The translations under genes and the position numbers were made by a program. A model generated the notes under the pieces. It worked only from the letters and a program-made list of their open reading frames with translations. It was not told where the DNA came from and ran no database searches. Shown here piece after piece: positions 24,603 through 33,668 of a stretch of DNA of 33,909 bases. Numbering within the stretch: the stretch's first letter is position 1; the number at the start of each line of letters is the position of its first letter. The stretch is taken from positions 1 through 33,909 of the forward strand of contig NZ_JAOART010000055.1 in assembly GCF_025210435.1 (NCBI RefSeq), written 5' to 3'. Source of the DNA: Anaeromicrobium sp. (GTDB taxonomy: Bacteria > Bacillota > Clostridia > Peptostreptococcales > Thermotaleaceae).

Positions 24603-26081
24603 ATGACTGTAAGAGTAAGGTTTGCTCCAAGTCCTACAGGATTTGTACATATTGGGAGTTTAAGAACGGCACTTTATAACTACCTTTTTGCAAAGAAGAT
24701 GGGTGGAAAATATATCTTAAGAATTGAAGATACGGACAGAACTAGATATGTGGAAGGTGCCATTGAAAACATGATAGAAGCTCTAAAGTGGGCAGGAGTT
24801 GAACATGATGAAGGTGCCATGCTTGTGGATGGAAAGATTGTGGAAAAGGGAGAATATGGTCCTTATACTCAATCTGAAAGACTAGATATATATACTAAAC
24901 ATATTGATGAGTTATTAGAAAAGGGACATGCTTATCCTTGTTTCTGTTCTAAAGAAAGATTAGACAAAGTAAGAGAAGAACAAAAGGAAACTGGTGAAAC
25001 ATCTGGTTATGATGGATTATGTAGAAATGTATCACCTGAAGAAGCTAAAAGACGTATTGAAGCTGGAGAAGAATATGTAATAAGACTTAAGCTTCCAGAA
25101 GATAAAAACATTACATTCCATGATGTGGTAAGGGGAAGTGTTACTGTTAATACTAAAGATTTAGATGATCAAGTATTAATAAAGACAGATGGATTCCCAA
25201 CATATCATTTTGCCGTAGTAGTAGATGATCATTTAATGGGAATTACCCATGTTATTCGTGGAGAAGAATGGATCATATCTACTCCAAAGCACGTATACTT
25301 ATATGAGGCCTTTGGATGGGAAGCACCAAAGTATGTTCACTTATCAAATATATTAAATAGTGAAAGAAAGAAATTAAGTAAGCGTCATGGAGATGTGGCT
25401 GCAAAGGACTTTAAAGCAAAAGGATACTTACCAGAAGGCTTAGTAAACTACCTGGCCCTAGTAGGTTGGTCTCCAGAGGATAATCAAGAATTATTCACTA
25501 TGGAAGAATTAATTGAAAAGTTCTCATTAGAGAGGGTTTCAAAAAGTGGTGGAGTTTTTGATAAGGATAAATTAAATTGGGTAAATAGTCATTATATAAA
25601 GGAATCTACTCCTGAGACAATTACTGATTTAGCTATTCCTTATTTAATAGAAGCAGGATTCATAACAGAAGAAGATGCTAAGGAGAAATATGATTGGTTA
25701 TGTGATATGGTTAAACTTCTTCAAGAGAAGATTGACTATGTGGCCCAGATTACAGATAAGGTAGATATTTTCTTTAAAACTGAAATAAAACCAGAGGATG
25801 AAAAGGCAGAAGAAATACTAAAATTAGAGCATTTACCTCACCTATTAGATGTATTTAAGGAAAAGGTAGAAGGGGCAGAAGTTATAGACGAAGCCTTTGG
25901 AAAGAAAGGTCTTAAGGAAATTCAAAAGGAGCATGGATATAAGGGCAAAAACCTATTTATGCCAATAAGAGTAGCCTTAACAGGAGCAGTTCATGGACCA
26001 GATTTAAACCTAATGTTAAAAGTTTTAGGTAAACAAAACATTATAAACCGCATAGAATATGTAAAGGAAAACTTATTATAG
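24603..26081 (+). CDS. gltX: Glutamyl-tRNA synthetase
   Basis: The 492-aa class I synthetase charges tRNA-Glu, and in many Firmicutes also tRNA-Gln for later amidation. The ATP-binding HIGH motif appears as VHIGS (residues 15-19) after FAPSPTGF. The second signature is KKLSKRHG in the middle. The [14 protein letters not shown] and [27 protein letters not shown] segments are typical. The C-terminal anticodon-binding region (about 330-492) is complete. AAGGAGG precedes ATG 24603. It is followed by the T-box leader of cysE-cysS. Confidence 0.96.
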   Translation: MTVRVRFAPSPTGFVHIGSLRTALYNYLFAKKMGGKYILRIEDTDRTRYVEGAIENMIEALKWAGVEHDEGAMLVDGKIVEKGEYGPYTQSERLDIYTKHIDELLEKGHAYPCFCSKERLDKVREEQKETGETSGYDGLCRNVSPEEAKRRIEAGEEYVIRLKLPEDKNITFHDVVRGSVTVNTKDLDDQVLIKTDGFPTYHFAVVVDDHLMGITHVIRGEEWIISTPKHVYLYEAFGWEAPKYVHLSNILNSERKKLSKRHGDVAAKDFKAKGYLPEGLVNYLALVGWSPEDNQELFTMEELIEKFSLERVSKSGGVFDKDKLNWVNSHYIKESTPETITDLAIPYLIEAGFITEEDAKEKYDWLCDMVKLLQEKIDYVAQITDKVDIFFKTEIKPEDEKAEEILKLEHLPHLLDVFKEKVEGAEVIDEAFGKKGLKEIQKEHGYKGKNLFMPIRVALTGAVHGPDLNLMLKVLGKQNIINRIEYVKENLL

Positions 26082-26099
26082 ATTAAAAAAATAATACGG

Positions 26100-26345
26100 A
26101 TAAAGACTGTGAATAGGAAAAGTAAGTTTTAATATGCTTTTAGAGAATGACCATCATGGGCTGAAAGTGGTCTAAGATTATATTAAAACCCAAAATGCAC
26201 CTAGGAGTCGTGGCCTGAAACAATAGTAGGGTTTATGGGATGGCACCCTTATATGCCAACTAAGCTGAGAAGGAAACTTCTAAGCAGAGTGGAACCGCGA
26301 TAAATCTTCGTCTCTGTATTTTTATAGGGACGGAGATTTTTTTAG
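26100..26345 (+). promoter_or_regulatory. T-box leader, probable tRNA-Cys sensor, with terminator
   Basis: The T-box sequence AGAGTGGAACCGCG (26286-26299) is followed by a terminator whose arms AAATCTTCGTCTCT and AGGGACGGAGATTT end in T7. Stem I is visible: GTTTTAATAT (26126-26135) pairs with ATATTAAAAC (26180-26189), and an inner GACCA/TGGTC stem closes the apical loop. The AGTAAG before the left arm matches the specifier-loop motif. The opposing strand reads CAAAATGCACC, so TGC (26196-26198), a cysteine codon, is the likely specifier. Uncharged tRNA-Cys would favour the antiterminator and allow cysE and cysS transcription. Confidence 0.93.
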
Positions 26346-26370
26346 TTAAAATTTTCCATGGAGGTGGCCT

Positions 26371-27042
26371 ATGTTTAAATTATTGGGAGAAATAAATGAA
26401 GATATAGAAGCAGTATTAGAAAGAGACCCGGCGGCTAAATCAAAATTTGAGGTTATTGTATGTTATCCCTTTATTATCAGCATAGTAAGTCATAGGATAG
26501 CTCACGGCATGAATAAAAGAGGGTTTACTACCCTAGCTAGATTCATATCTCAAGTAAGTCGTTTTTTTACGGGAATAGAAATACATCCAGGTGCAACTAT
26601 AGGGAAGAGATTATTTATTGACCATGGTATGGGTGTGGTCATAGGAGAAACGGCAGAAGTTGGAGACGATGTTACCATTTATCAAGGGGTTACTTTAGGA
26701 GGAACAGGAAAAGATATAGGAAAAAGACATCCCACTATAGGAAACAATGTGGTAATTAGTAGTGGAGCCAAAATACTTGGGCCCTTTAAAGTTGGAGATA
26801 ATTCAAAGATTGGATCGGGTTCTGTAGTATTAAAGGAAGTACCACCTAATTGTACAGTGGTAGGGATACCTGGTAGAGTGGTCATTAAGGACCATGTAAA
26901 AATAAAAAAGAAGATAGATTTAGATCAAATTCACCTGCCAGACCCGATTATGCAAGAACTTGAATGCTTAAGGAAGAGAATAATAAAGTTAGAACAAGAA
27001 TTACAATATGAAAAGGGGAGTGGAAACAATGAAGATTTATAA
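26371..27042 (+). CDS. cysE: Serine O-acetyltransferase
   Basis: The 223-aa CysE makes O-acetylserine from serine and acetyl-CoA, the first step of cysteine synthesis. A helical N-terminal region (about 1-65) precedes the left-handed beta-helix of hexapeptide repeats ([25 protein letters not shown], then [15 protein letters not shown], and [24 protein letters not shown]). The catalytic histidine region IDHG is present, as is the GGTGK substrate loop. The start ATG 26371 has GGAGGTGG at 26360-26367. Its end overlaps the cysS start by 14 bases, so translation is probably coupled. Confidence 0.95.
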   Translation: MFKLLGEINEDIEAVLERDPAAKSKFEVIVCYPFIISIVSHRIAHGMNKRGFTTLARFISQVSRFFTGIEIHPGATIGKRLFIDHGMGVVIGETAEVGDDVTIYQGVTLGGTGKDIGKRHPTIGNNVVISSGAKILGPFKVGDNSKIGSGSVVLKEVPPNCTVVGIPGRVVIKDHVKIKKKIDLDQIHLPDPIMQELECLRKRIIKLEQELQYEKGSGNNEDL

Positions 27043-28429
27043 TACTCTAACAAGACAAAAGGAAGAATTTAAGCCATTAGATGAAAAGGAAATTAAGATC
27101 TATGCATGTGGACCTACTGTATATAATTATTTTCACATAGGAAATGCTAGACCTTTTGTAGTATTTGATACTTTAAGAAGATATTTACAATATAGAGGAC
27201 ATAATGTGAAATTTGTTCAGAACTTTACAGATGTGGATGACAAAATAATAAATAAAGCTAGAGAAGAAGGGATTAGCCCTAAAAAATTAAGTGAAAAGTA
27301 TATCAATGAGTATTTCCAAGATGCAGATGCCATAGGTGTAAAAAGGGCAGACATTCATCCAAAGGTAACAGAATGTATGGGAGATATTATAAAGTTTGTA
27401 AAATCATTAGTTGAAAAGGGATATGCCTATGTGGTAGATGGAGATGTATACTATGATACTTCAAAGTTTGAAGAGTATGGAAAACTGTCTAAGCAAAGTA
27501 TAGAGGATTTAGAAGCAGGTGCTAGGATTGAAGTAAATGATGTAAAGAAGAATCCAACGGACTTTGCCCTATGGAAAAAGCAAAAGACTGATGATGAAGT
27601 GGCTTGGGGTTCTCCTTGGGGTAAAGGAAGACCAGGATGGCATATTGAGTGTTCTGTAATGAGCACTAAATACTTAGGTGAAACTATAGATATTCATGGT
27701 GGTGGCCAGGATTTAATATTCCCCCATCATGAAAACGAAGTGGCCCAAAGTGAAGCTCACACAGGAAAGGCCTTCTCTAGATACTGGATGCATAATGGAT
27801 ATATAACTATAAACAATGAAAAAATGTCTAAATCTAAGGGAAATTTTTTCACAGTAAGGGATATATTAAAGGAGTTTGATGGAGAAGTCATAAGATTTTT
27901 CTTACTTTCAGCCCAATACAGAAATCCAATTAACTTTAGTAGAGAACTTATGGACCAATCTAAGAATGGATTAGAAAGATTGTATAATGCTAGGAATAAC
28001 TTAAATCACTTATTAAGAAATGCTCAAGATGGTAATATGAATGATGATGAAAAGGCTGTATATGAAAGACTATTAACTTATAAAGATAAGTTTATAGAAA
28101 ATATGGACGATGATTTAAATACGGCAGATGCCATAGCAGCCATATTTGAATTAGTTAAATATATTAATACTAATGTTAAAAATGAATCTTCTAAAGAATT
28201 GATGGAAAAATCATTAGAACTATATAATGAATTAACAGGTGTTTTAGGTATAGTTACTAAGGAAGAAGAAGAGGTAGATGAAGAAGTAGAAGCGTTAATC
28301 GCAGAAAGGCAAGAGGCTAGAAAAAATAAGGACTACAAGCGTTCCGATGAAATAAGGGATCAGCTGACAGAAATGGGTATAATATTAGAGGATACTCCTC
28401 AAGGACCAAAGTGGAGTAGAAAAAAATAA
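27029..28429 (+). CDS. cysS: Cysteinyl-tRNA synthetase
   Basis: The 466-aa class I synthetase charges tRNA-Cys. Signatures are [19 protein letters not shown] (zinc cysteine C27 and HIGN 36-39), the second zinc ligand region WHIECSVMS, then [14 protein letters not shown], and KMSKSKGN. The C-terminal helical tRNA-binding domain ends in a basic tail. The frame is open from 27008, but ATG 27029 gives the conserved MKIYNTL start and follows GGGGAG. It shares the T-box leader with cysE. In B. subtilis mrnC follows cysS; here a CstA-like gene does. Confidence 0.95.
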   Translation: MKIYNTLTRQKEEFKPLDEKEIKIYACGPTVYNYFHIGNARPFVVFDTLRRYLQYRGHNVKFVQNFTDVDDKIINKAREEGISPKKLSEKYINEYFQDADAIGVKRADIHPKVTECMGDIIKFVKSLVEKGYAYVVDGDVYYDTSKFEEYGKLSKQSIEDLEAGARIEVNDVKKNPTDFALWKKQKTDDEVAWGSPWGKGRPGWHIECSVMSTKYLGETIDIHGGGQDLIFPHHENEVAQSEAHTGKAFSRYWMHNGYITINNEKMSKSKGNFFTVRDILKEFDGEVIRFFLLSAQYRNPINFSRELMDQSKNGLERLYNARNNLNHLLRNAQDGNMNDDEKAVYERLLTYKDKFIENMDDDLNTADAIAAIFELVKYINTNVKNESSKELMEKSLELYNELTGVLGIVTKEEEEVDEEVEALIAERQEARKNKDYKRSDEIRDQLTEMGIILEDTPQGPKWSRKK

Positions 28430-28431
28430 AT

Positions 28432-28459
28432 GATCAGGCGAAAGCCTGATTATTTTTTT
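28432..28459 (+). terminator. Rho-independent terminator after cysS
   Basis: Arms ATCAGGC and GCCTGAT around a GAAA tetraloop, followed by TATTTTTTT. This ends the cysE-cysS unit immediately after the cysS stop. Confidence 0.9.
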
Positions 28460-28538
28460 GCAATAATTTCTAAATCTATTGATGAATTTTGAATAATATG
28501 TCAATTTAGAAAAAAACAATTGTAAAAGGATGGAAAAC

Positions 28539-29303
28539 ATGGAAATATTACCACTAGTTATAGCTGCTTTTGTTAATATAGTTGCCAATACTTTTGTAAG
28601 TGTACCAGTAGCAGCTTCATCATCAGTAATGTTTATAATCCTTGCCATATTATTCGGTTTCTTTGTATATAGAAGGGGAATGCCCCTTGGTATTTCTAGT
28701 GTAATTGGTGTAGTACTTTTATTTGGATGTATAGTAATTGGAGTAAAGTTTCCATTAGTTTTATCTAAACAAGTATGGATATACATATTATTAGGATATA
28801 TATTTACTGCATCTGTAACTCCCGTTTGGATATTGTTACAACCAAGAGATTATTTGAACTCATTCTTATTATATACCATGCTTATAGGTGCCGTTTTAGG
28901 TATAGTAATATATAGACCAACTATACAATTACCAGCAGTTACATCTTTTAATGTGGGAGGAAAATTATTATTCCCTATGCTATTTGTAACTGTGGCCTGT
29001 GGAGCCATATCTGGATTCCTTTCATTAGTTGGATCAGCGAATCAATTACTAGCTGTACTGGCTTTAATAGCTGTTGCCGTATGGTTAAAGAAAAGTGGAA
29101 AGAACTATAAAATGTTCATAATTCCTATGATATTCATGTTAGCAGTAACTGTATTTGCACTAATATTACTTATTAAGCAAAATGTAGCCAGTGAAAATGC
29201 TGTAATAGTAATAGTACTGGTACTATTACTATTATTTGCATTAATATTAACTAAGGATGCCTATATGGTCTTTGCAAGTGATGATAAGGAGCATACAGTA
29301 TAA
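28539..29303 (+). CDS. Shortened CstA-like membrane protein, internally deleted
   Basis: The 254-aa protein has about seven membrane segments and carries recognisable pieces of the CstA peptide/pyruvate transporter family: WILLQPRDYLNSFLLYT, LFPMLFVTVACGAISGF, and SANQLLAVLALIAVAVWLKKSGK. Full CstA proteins are about 480-700 aa. Here the N-terminal third is absent, and the family's segment between ACGAISGF and the ANQLLA motif (including the usual HSLISSGT-like stretch) is missing, as if joined directly. The frame is nonetheless intact. ATG 28539 follows AAAAGGA at 28524-28530; ATG 28530 is too close to it. Transport function is doubtful. It may be a decayed relic or a diverged short form. 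Confidence 0.75.
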   Translation: MEILPLVIAAFVNIVANTFVSVPVAASSSVMFIILAILFGFFVYRRGMPLGISSVIGVVLLFGCIVIGVKFPLVLSKQVWIYILLGYIFTASVTPVWILLQPRDYLNSFLLYTMLIGAVLGIVIYRPTIQLPAVTSFNVGGKLLFPMLFVTVACGAISGFLSLVGSANQLLAVLALIAVAVWLKKSGKNYKMFIIPMIFMLAVTVFALILLIKQNVASENAVIVIVLVLLLLFALILTKDAYMVFASDDKEHTV

Positions 29304-29322
29304 AATTAAAAGGGTGTGGAAA
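29304..29322. repeat. Left direct repeat flanking the methyltransferase-MBL cassette
   Basis: AATTAAAAGGGTGTGGAAA lies directly after the CstA-like stop codon. It matches AATTGTAAGGGTGTGGAAA at 33631-33649 in 17 of 19 positions, with 13 identical bases in a row at its end. The right copy is the 5' arm of a terminator, so the left copy looks like half of the same terminator. Confidence 0.65.
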
Positions 29323-29699
29323 GAGCAGAAATGAGGTAAAAGCAGCTGACCATGATTTTTCATCAACCTATGTAACACCTTTTGGAATTTTAGATTTGAA
29401 TAATGATAATGTAGACATATTTAGCTATATATTTTAAGTCATTAACAATTGGTAATTCCTATTTTGTAAAATGACTTATTTATTTTGTTAACGTGCCTTA
29501 TATTGCGATAAAGATGGAATAATAGCACAAATTGTAGTGTAAGTTAATATGAAATATAAACAGCTATAGTCTCCACAATAAGTAAATGATGAGCAAGATT
29601 ATAATACTTGTTATACATAATATATGTACAAAAGGATAATAAATAAATTAACAATACGTTGTGAAAATAAAGGAAATCATAAAAAATACTAGTAAAGAC
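29323..29699. other. Intergenic, AT-rich, no gene seen
   Basis: No ORF with a ribosome site is found here. It holds an AAGTCATT / AATGACTT inverted pair at about 29435-29479 and the partial repeat at 29469-29497. It ends in the methyltransferase promoter. Confidence 0.6.
29469..29497. repeat. Partial copy of the palindromic repeat found after ispD
   Basis: The 28 bases ending in GTGCC equal 23 of 28 positions of the right arm at 3617-3644 (AATGACT-ATTTATTTT core). The left arm of the palindrome is not evident, so this looks like a half or decayed copy. Confidence 0.4.
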
Positions 29700-29728
29700 T
29701 TGACAAATGGTTTAATATATTATATATA
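29700..29728 (+). promoter_or_regulatory. Sigma-A-type promoter of the methyltransferase gene
   Basis: TTGACA (perfect consensus) at 29700-29705 and TATATA at 29723-29728 are separated by 17 bases. This gives the cassette its own constitutive-looking promoter inside the left direct repeat. Confidence 0.75.
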
Positions 29729-29760
29729 GGGAAATGATTCTAATTACAGGAGGTGATGAA

Positions 29761-32457
29761 ATGGCCAGTAATATACAATATTTAAATCAAATAAAAGATT
29801 GTTTGAATGAAGTTGGATACAATAATGAAAAAATTATAGACAATTATCCTGTTACAGTACAAGACAAAGTTATTTATTTTGATTTTGTTGCTTTTGGCCA
29901 CGACAAGGTTCAAGATACATCAACTTCGTGTATAGCAGTAAAATTTTGCAGTAACGAGCAGGAAGAAAATCAAGCAGTTGATGATACAAAATACAGTGCG
30001 GCACCTATACTTATAGTTCCTAAGAAAAGTGGAGTAAATATATGGAAGATAGATGTGGAAAAGAAATCAGATAATATATGGGAACTGCAGTATGATGAAT
30101 TAGGAGAATATTTTGCTCAAAATAGGGTGAAATTTAATTCTGATAAAATTGTATCATCTAAACAAGACTATGAACAGATGACTTTTTTTAATGCAGGTAA
30201 TCTTTTTAAATTTGCATCTAAAATTAATTGCAAGTTGTTAGGTGAAGAATTTAAAAATGCTATATATAATGCTAGAAAAAAGATAAATATAGATAATGAA
30301 GAGCAGGTTATGGATTTAACTAGTATAACAATGCACATAATTGCAGCAAAAATTCTTAATGATAAATTGTTGTTAGGTAAAAGATATGATGATATTCATG
30401 AAATTATAAATAGGTTATCAAATCAGTATAGTGATTATTTTAATAAGGAAAATTTATATAAGTATGGTATTGAATTAATAGATATCATATATAATAGTTT
30501 TAAGCAAAGTGTATCTTATAGAAGTATAGACAATAGAATTTTAGGTAGTTTTTATGAGAATACACTGTTTGAAAGTAATGAGGCAAAGAATAAAAAAATG
30601 AAAAGGGAGTTAGGCATATATTATACACCAACATCAATTGTGAATAATATGCTAAAAACAATGCCTATCGAATTTATAAATTATAAAGAGAGATTTGTAT
30701 TAGATGGTAGTTGTGGCTCGGGAAGTATGCTAATAGGTACATATAAAAGGTTAATAGAATTATTACCTAAGAAAATGAAAGATGAATTAAAACATAAATA
30801 TTTAACTGATATGATTTTGGGAATTGATATTGATAGGTTTGCATGTGAAGTTGCTAGATTAGAGATGCTATTAATAAGCATACCTTACGGTAATGGATGG
30901 AAAATAAAAAATAGTGATTTTACTGTAATTAATAATATGAAAGTTACTCCAAATATAATAATTGCAAATCCTCCATATCAGGAAAAAAGAAGTGGTAAGC
31001 AATTAGAGAAGGCAACGGGTTTTTTAGATAAGTATATTGATCTTTTATCTGATGATGGAATAATTGGTATAGTTATGCCTGAAGGTTTTCTTGAAAATAA
31101 TAGTGGAAGAGATACAAGATTAAAACTACTTACTAACATTGATATATATGAAATTTGGAGTTTACCAAAGGGGATATTTGATACTAATAACTGTGCAACG
31201 GTGGTTATTATCGGTAGAAAAGTAAAAAAAGGAAGTTTAATAGACACACCAATTAAGATTAGAATAGTAAATAAAAATTTAAGTTCAATTACTAAATTTA
31301 AAAGTCAGGGAATATTTGATTTTGATTTTGTTTATAGTTCACAGAAAGATTTAATCAGTAATAAAAATTATAAAATAATTTTTTCACCTGTAGATACTAT
31401 AATTAGAAAAATAGAGAGTAATAAAAAAATATGTGATTTTGTGGACTATACTCAAGGCATTCAAATACCCTTTAAATACGATTATCCTCTAGTATCGGAT
31501 GGTTATAAAGAAGGATATTCAAAATTTTTAAGAAATGCTAGATTAGGATTTGATAAATATAAGATTGAATGGTTAAAACAAGAACAATCTAAATATTTAA
31601 AATATGATCCTCATAATATTATTAATAGAGAGTTTAAAGGGTTAAGGCTCAGAGAAAGAAAAAGGAATTTACTTGAAGGAGTCAAAGTTATTTTTCATAT
31701 GAATTCAACGCCTGGTACGTTTTGGAGGACTAAAGCAGCAATAGATAGAGAAGGTATATATCCAAGTCATTCATTTTGGTGCTTTGTTCCTAAAGATAAT
31801 AGAATTTCTTTAGAAATAATAGTAGCATTAATGAACTCAAAAATTATAAACTTATATTTAGGAAACAAGAACAGGGCATTGAATATAAAAAGTGATAATT
31901 TTTTAAATGTACCAGTGCCTAATTTAGCAGAAACACAAAGATGTGAAATAGAGCAACTAGTTAGGAAAATAGAAAAAGAACAAGATAATGAGTCTAGTCT
32001 AAGAAGAATTGATGAATTATTTTATAGTGCTTTTAATTTGACTGATAGTGATATTGAATTAGTCAATGATTACTATTCTAAATTTACTGGTGAAAACAAT
32101 GTAAGAGATGTGTATATTAGGGAAGATACTATGGATACAATGGAGGTTACAGGAAAAACTATTGATGTGGATTTAGTTAATAACTATATAAAGGTAAAAT
32201 TTGTTGAATGTGAAGAATATAAATATATTAAGATTGATAACGAAATACCAGGATGGTTATTAAATAAAGATATTAAATTCGTAGGTAAATTAAAAGAAGA
32301 TGATTTCTACGAAGAAAATGTTTGTTTAAAAAATGTAAAGCCTCTTGATTTTACTTATCTTAACAATTCAGAATTTGATGATTTACTTTATAGTAATTTT
32401 AACGATTATAATATGACCAATTACAGTAATTGTGTATCCTTAGAAGGAGGTGCTTAA
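29761..32457 (+). CDS. Large N6-adenine DNA methyltransferase (Type IIG-like, TaqI-type target domain)
   Basis: The 898-aa SAM-dependent DNA adenine methyltransferase has YYTP (287-290), SAM motif I DGSCGSG (315-321), an acidic motif II region GIDIDRF, and catalytic motif IV NPPY (403-406). A putative TaqI-like target-recognition domain lies at about 540-720 (RLRERKRN, then HSFWCFVP). A further domain follows at about 740-898. The N-terminal 150 residues look like a helicase-free HsdR-N or PD-(D/E)xK-type fold (FDFVAFG, then SCIAVKF). The expected catalytic Glu or Asp before the Lys is an alanine-valine pair, so nuclease activity is doubtful. ATG 29761 follows AGGAGGTGAT. The next gene starts one base after the stop. 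Confidence 0.88.
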   Translation: MASNIQYLNQIKDCLNEVGYNNEKIIDNYPVTVQDKVIYFDFVAFGHDKVQDTSTSCIAVKFCSNEQEENQAVDDTKYSAAPILIVPKKSGVNIWKIDVEKKSDNIWELQYDELGEYFAQNRVKFNSDKIVSSKQDYEQMTFFNAGNLFKFASKINCKLLGEEFKNAIYNARKKINIDNEEQVMDLTSITMHIIAAKILNDKLLLGKRYDDIHEIINRLSNQYSDYFNKENLYKYGIELIDIIYNSFKQSVSYRSIDNRILGSFYENTLFESNEAKNKKMKRELGIYYTPTSIVNNMLKTMPIEFINYKERFVLDGSCGSGSMLIGTYKRLIELLPKKMKDELKHKYLTDMILGIDIDRFACEVARLEMLLISIPYGNGWKIKNSDFTVINNMKVTPNIIIANPPYQEKRSGKQLEKATGFLDKYIDLLSDDGIIGIVMPEGFLENNSGRDTRLKLLTNIDIYEIWSLPKGIFDTNNCATVVIIGRKVKKGSLIDTPIKIRIVNKNLSSITKFKSQGIFDFDFVYSSQKDLISNKNYKIIFSPVDTIIRKIESNKKICDFVDYTQGIQIPFKYDYPLVSDGYKEGYSKFLRNARLGFDKYKIEWLKQEQSKYLKYDPHNIINREFKGLRLRERKRNLLEGVKVIFHMNSTPGTFWRTKAAIDREGIYPSHSFWCFVPKDNRISLEIIVALMNSKIINLYLGNKNRALNIKSDNFLNVPVPNLAETQRCEIEQLVRKIEKEQDNESSLRRIDELFYSAFNLTDSDIELVNDYYSKFTGENNVRDVYIREDTMDTMEVTGKTIDVDLVNNYIKVKFVECEEYKYIKIDNEIPGWLLNKDIKFVGKLKEDDFYEENVCLKNVKPLDFTYLNNSEFDDLLYSNFNDYNMTNYSNCVSLEGGA

Positions 32458-32458
32458 T

Positions 32459-33496
32459 ATGGAAAAAGTATCTCCTTTAAGGATTGCATTTTTAGATGTT
32501 GGACATGGCGACTCTATTGTTATAACAATAACTGATAAAAAAGGAATAAACAGAGCAATTGTTGTTGATACACCAAATTCAATTAAAACTAAAAACTATA
32601 TTAAAAACAATAATGTAGATGTGATTGACTATATATTTATAACTCACTTTCATACAGATCACTACTCAGGAATAAATTCATTAGTAGAGTCGTTGGTAAG
32701 CGAAGGGATAGAAGTGAAAAATATTTGTTGGGAGAAGGACAAGGTTTTGAGAACAGAAGACGAGCAAACGAATTATGCGTTATTTACAACAAAGTTATTT
32801 CAAAATCATCTTAAATTAGGGATAGGGTGTATTTCTAAGAAGTTTGATAATAATGAATATAAAAACTTATATATGGATGATGTTGACGGAGTTAAAATTA
32901 GAATAATATATCCTAATACTCTTGCTTCAAATAGTGTTATTGGTAAAAATATAAATAATACATCTACCGTGTTGAAAATTGAATATAATGGAATTAAAGT
33001 AATATTACCAGGCGATTTGGAAGGGGAAGGATGGAATTTTCTTAAAAGTTATATTGAAGATAAAGAGTTGATTAAATGTGATGTTTTAAAAATGCCTCAC
33101 CATGGTGATTATTTTAACAAGAAAGTTAATTCTATAGATACAAAGGAAATAATTGATTTAACAGATCCAAGTTATGCAATAATTTCTACAGCAAACAATA
33201 AATTATATAATCATCCTGATAAGGATACTATAAAATATTTAAAGGATAAAGATATAAATATTTTTTGTACCCAGGTTACAGATGAATGTACAAGCGATAG
33301 ACTTGATAAGAGGAACAGTATCTTAGAAAAATTAAATGTAGAAACTAAAAAATATAATAAAAACTGGTGTCCTTGTATGGGAGATGTAGTAATAGAAATT
33401 GATCAAGAATTAAGACTAATTTCACATAAACCATGTATGATAGAAGAACTTAAAAAGGCGTTTAGTAACCCTTTGTGCATGAGCGGGAATTGTTAA
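32459..33496 (+). CDS. Cytoplasmic ComEC-like metallo-beta-lactamase fold hydrolase
   Basis: The 345-aa protein has no signal peptide or membrane segment. It begins PLRIAFLDVGHGDSIVI as in the ComEC/Rec2 MBL domain. The metal motif THFHTDH (H63, H65, D67, H68), PGD (D186), MPHHG (H214/H215) and the ISTANNKLYNHP motif (H252) are all intact, so hydrolase activity is plausible, most likely on nucleic acid or a nucleotide. The C-terminal 80 residues are rich in cysteine (FC, EC, CPC, PC, LC and a final C), a possible extra metal site. AAGGAGGTG at 32444-32452 precedes ATG 32459. It is tightly coupled to the methyltransferase and may be its partner nuclease. Confidence 0.88.
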   Translation: MEKVSPLRIAFLDVGHGDSIVITITDKKGINRAIVVDTPNSIKTKNYIKNNNVDVIDYIFITHFHTDHYSGINSLVESLVSEGIEVKNICWEKDKVLRTEDEQTNYALFTTKLFQNHLKLGIGCISKKFDNNEYKNLYMDDVDGVKIRIIYPNTLASNSVIGKNINNTSTVLKIEYNGIKVILPGDLEGEGWNFLKSYIEDKELIKCDVLKMPHHGDYFNKKVNSIDTKEIIDLTDPSYAIISTANNKLYNHPDKDTIKYLKDKDINIFCTQVTDECTSDRLDKRNSILEKLNVETKKYNKNWCPCMGDVVIEIDQELRLISHKPCMIEELKKAFSNPLCMSGNC

Positions 33497-33630
33497 GAAG
33501 TAAGAAGATTAATACTTTAGAAGTATTGTTAAATTTTCCTGTTATGATCCGAAACAACACGTAGATAAATTCTAAATTGATATTTGGATAGGTTATACTT
33601 AATTAGATAATAACTATTCGGACGTGATAG

Positions 33631-33649
33631 AATTGTAAGGGTGTGGAAA
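33631..33649. repeat. Right direct repeat flanking the methyltransferase-MBL cassette
   Basis: AATTGTAAGGGTGTGGAAA pairs in direct orientation with the copy at 29304-29322 (17 of 19). It forms the left arm of the terminator at 33637-33668. The two copies frame 4.3 kb that holds only the two cassette genes. Confidence 0.65.
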
Positions 33650-33668
33650 AAATCCACACCCTTTTATT
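33637..33668 (+). terminator. Rho-independent terminator after the MBL gene
   Basis: Arms AAGGGTGTGGA (33637-33647) and TCCACACCCTT enclose an A-rich loop, followed by TTATTTG. Because its left arm equals the sequence after the CstA-like stop, it may originally have been the terminator of that gene. Confidence 0.85.

Noticed and set aside
29734-29760. Upstream start for the methyltransferase at 29734
   Set aside because: It includes the AGGAGGTGAT ribosome site as coding sequence; ATG 29761 is correctly spaced.
32450-32458. GTG start for the MBL gene at 32450
   Set aside because: The GTG lies within the AAGGAGGTG ribosome site; ATG 32459 is the natural start.
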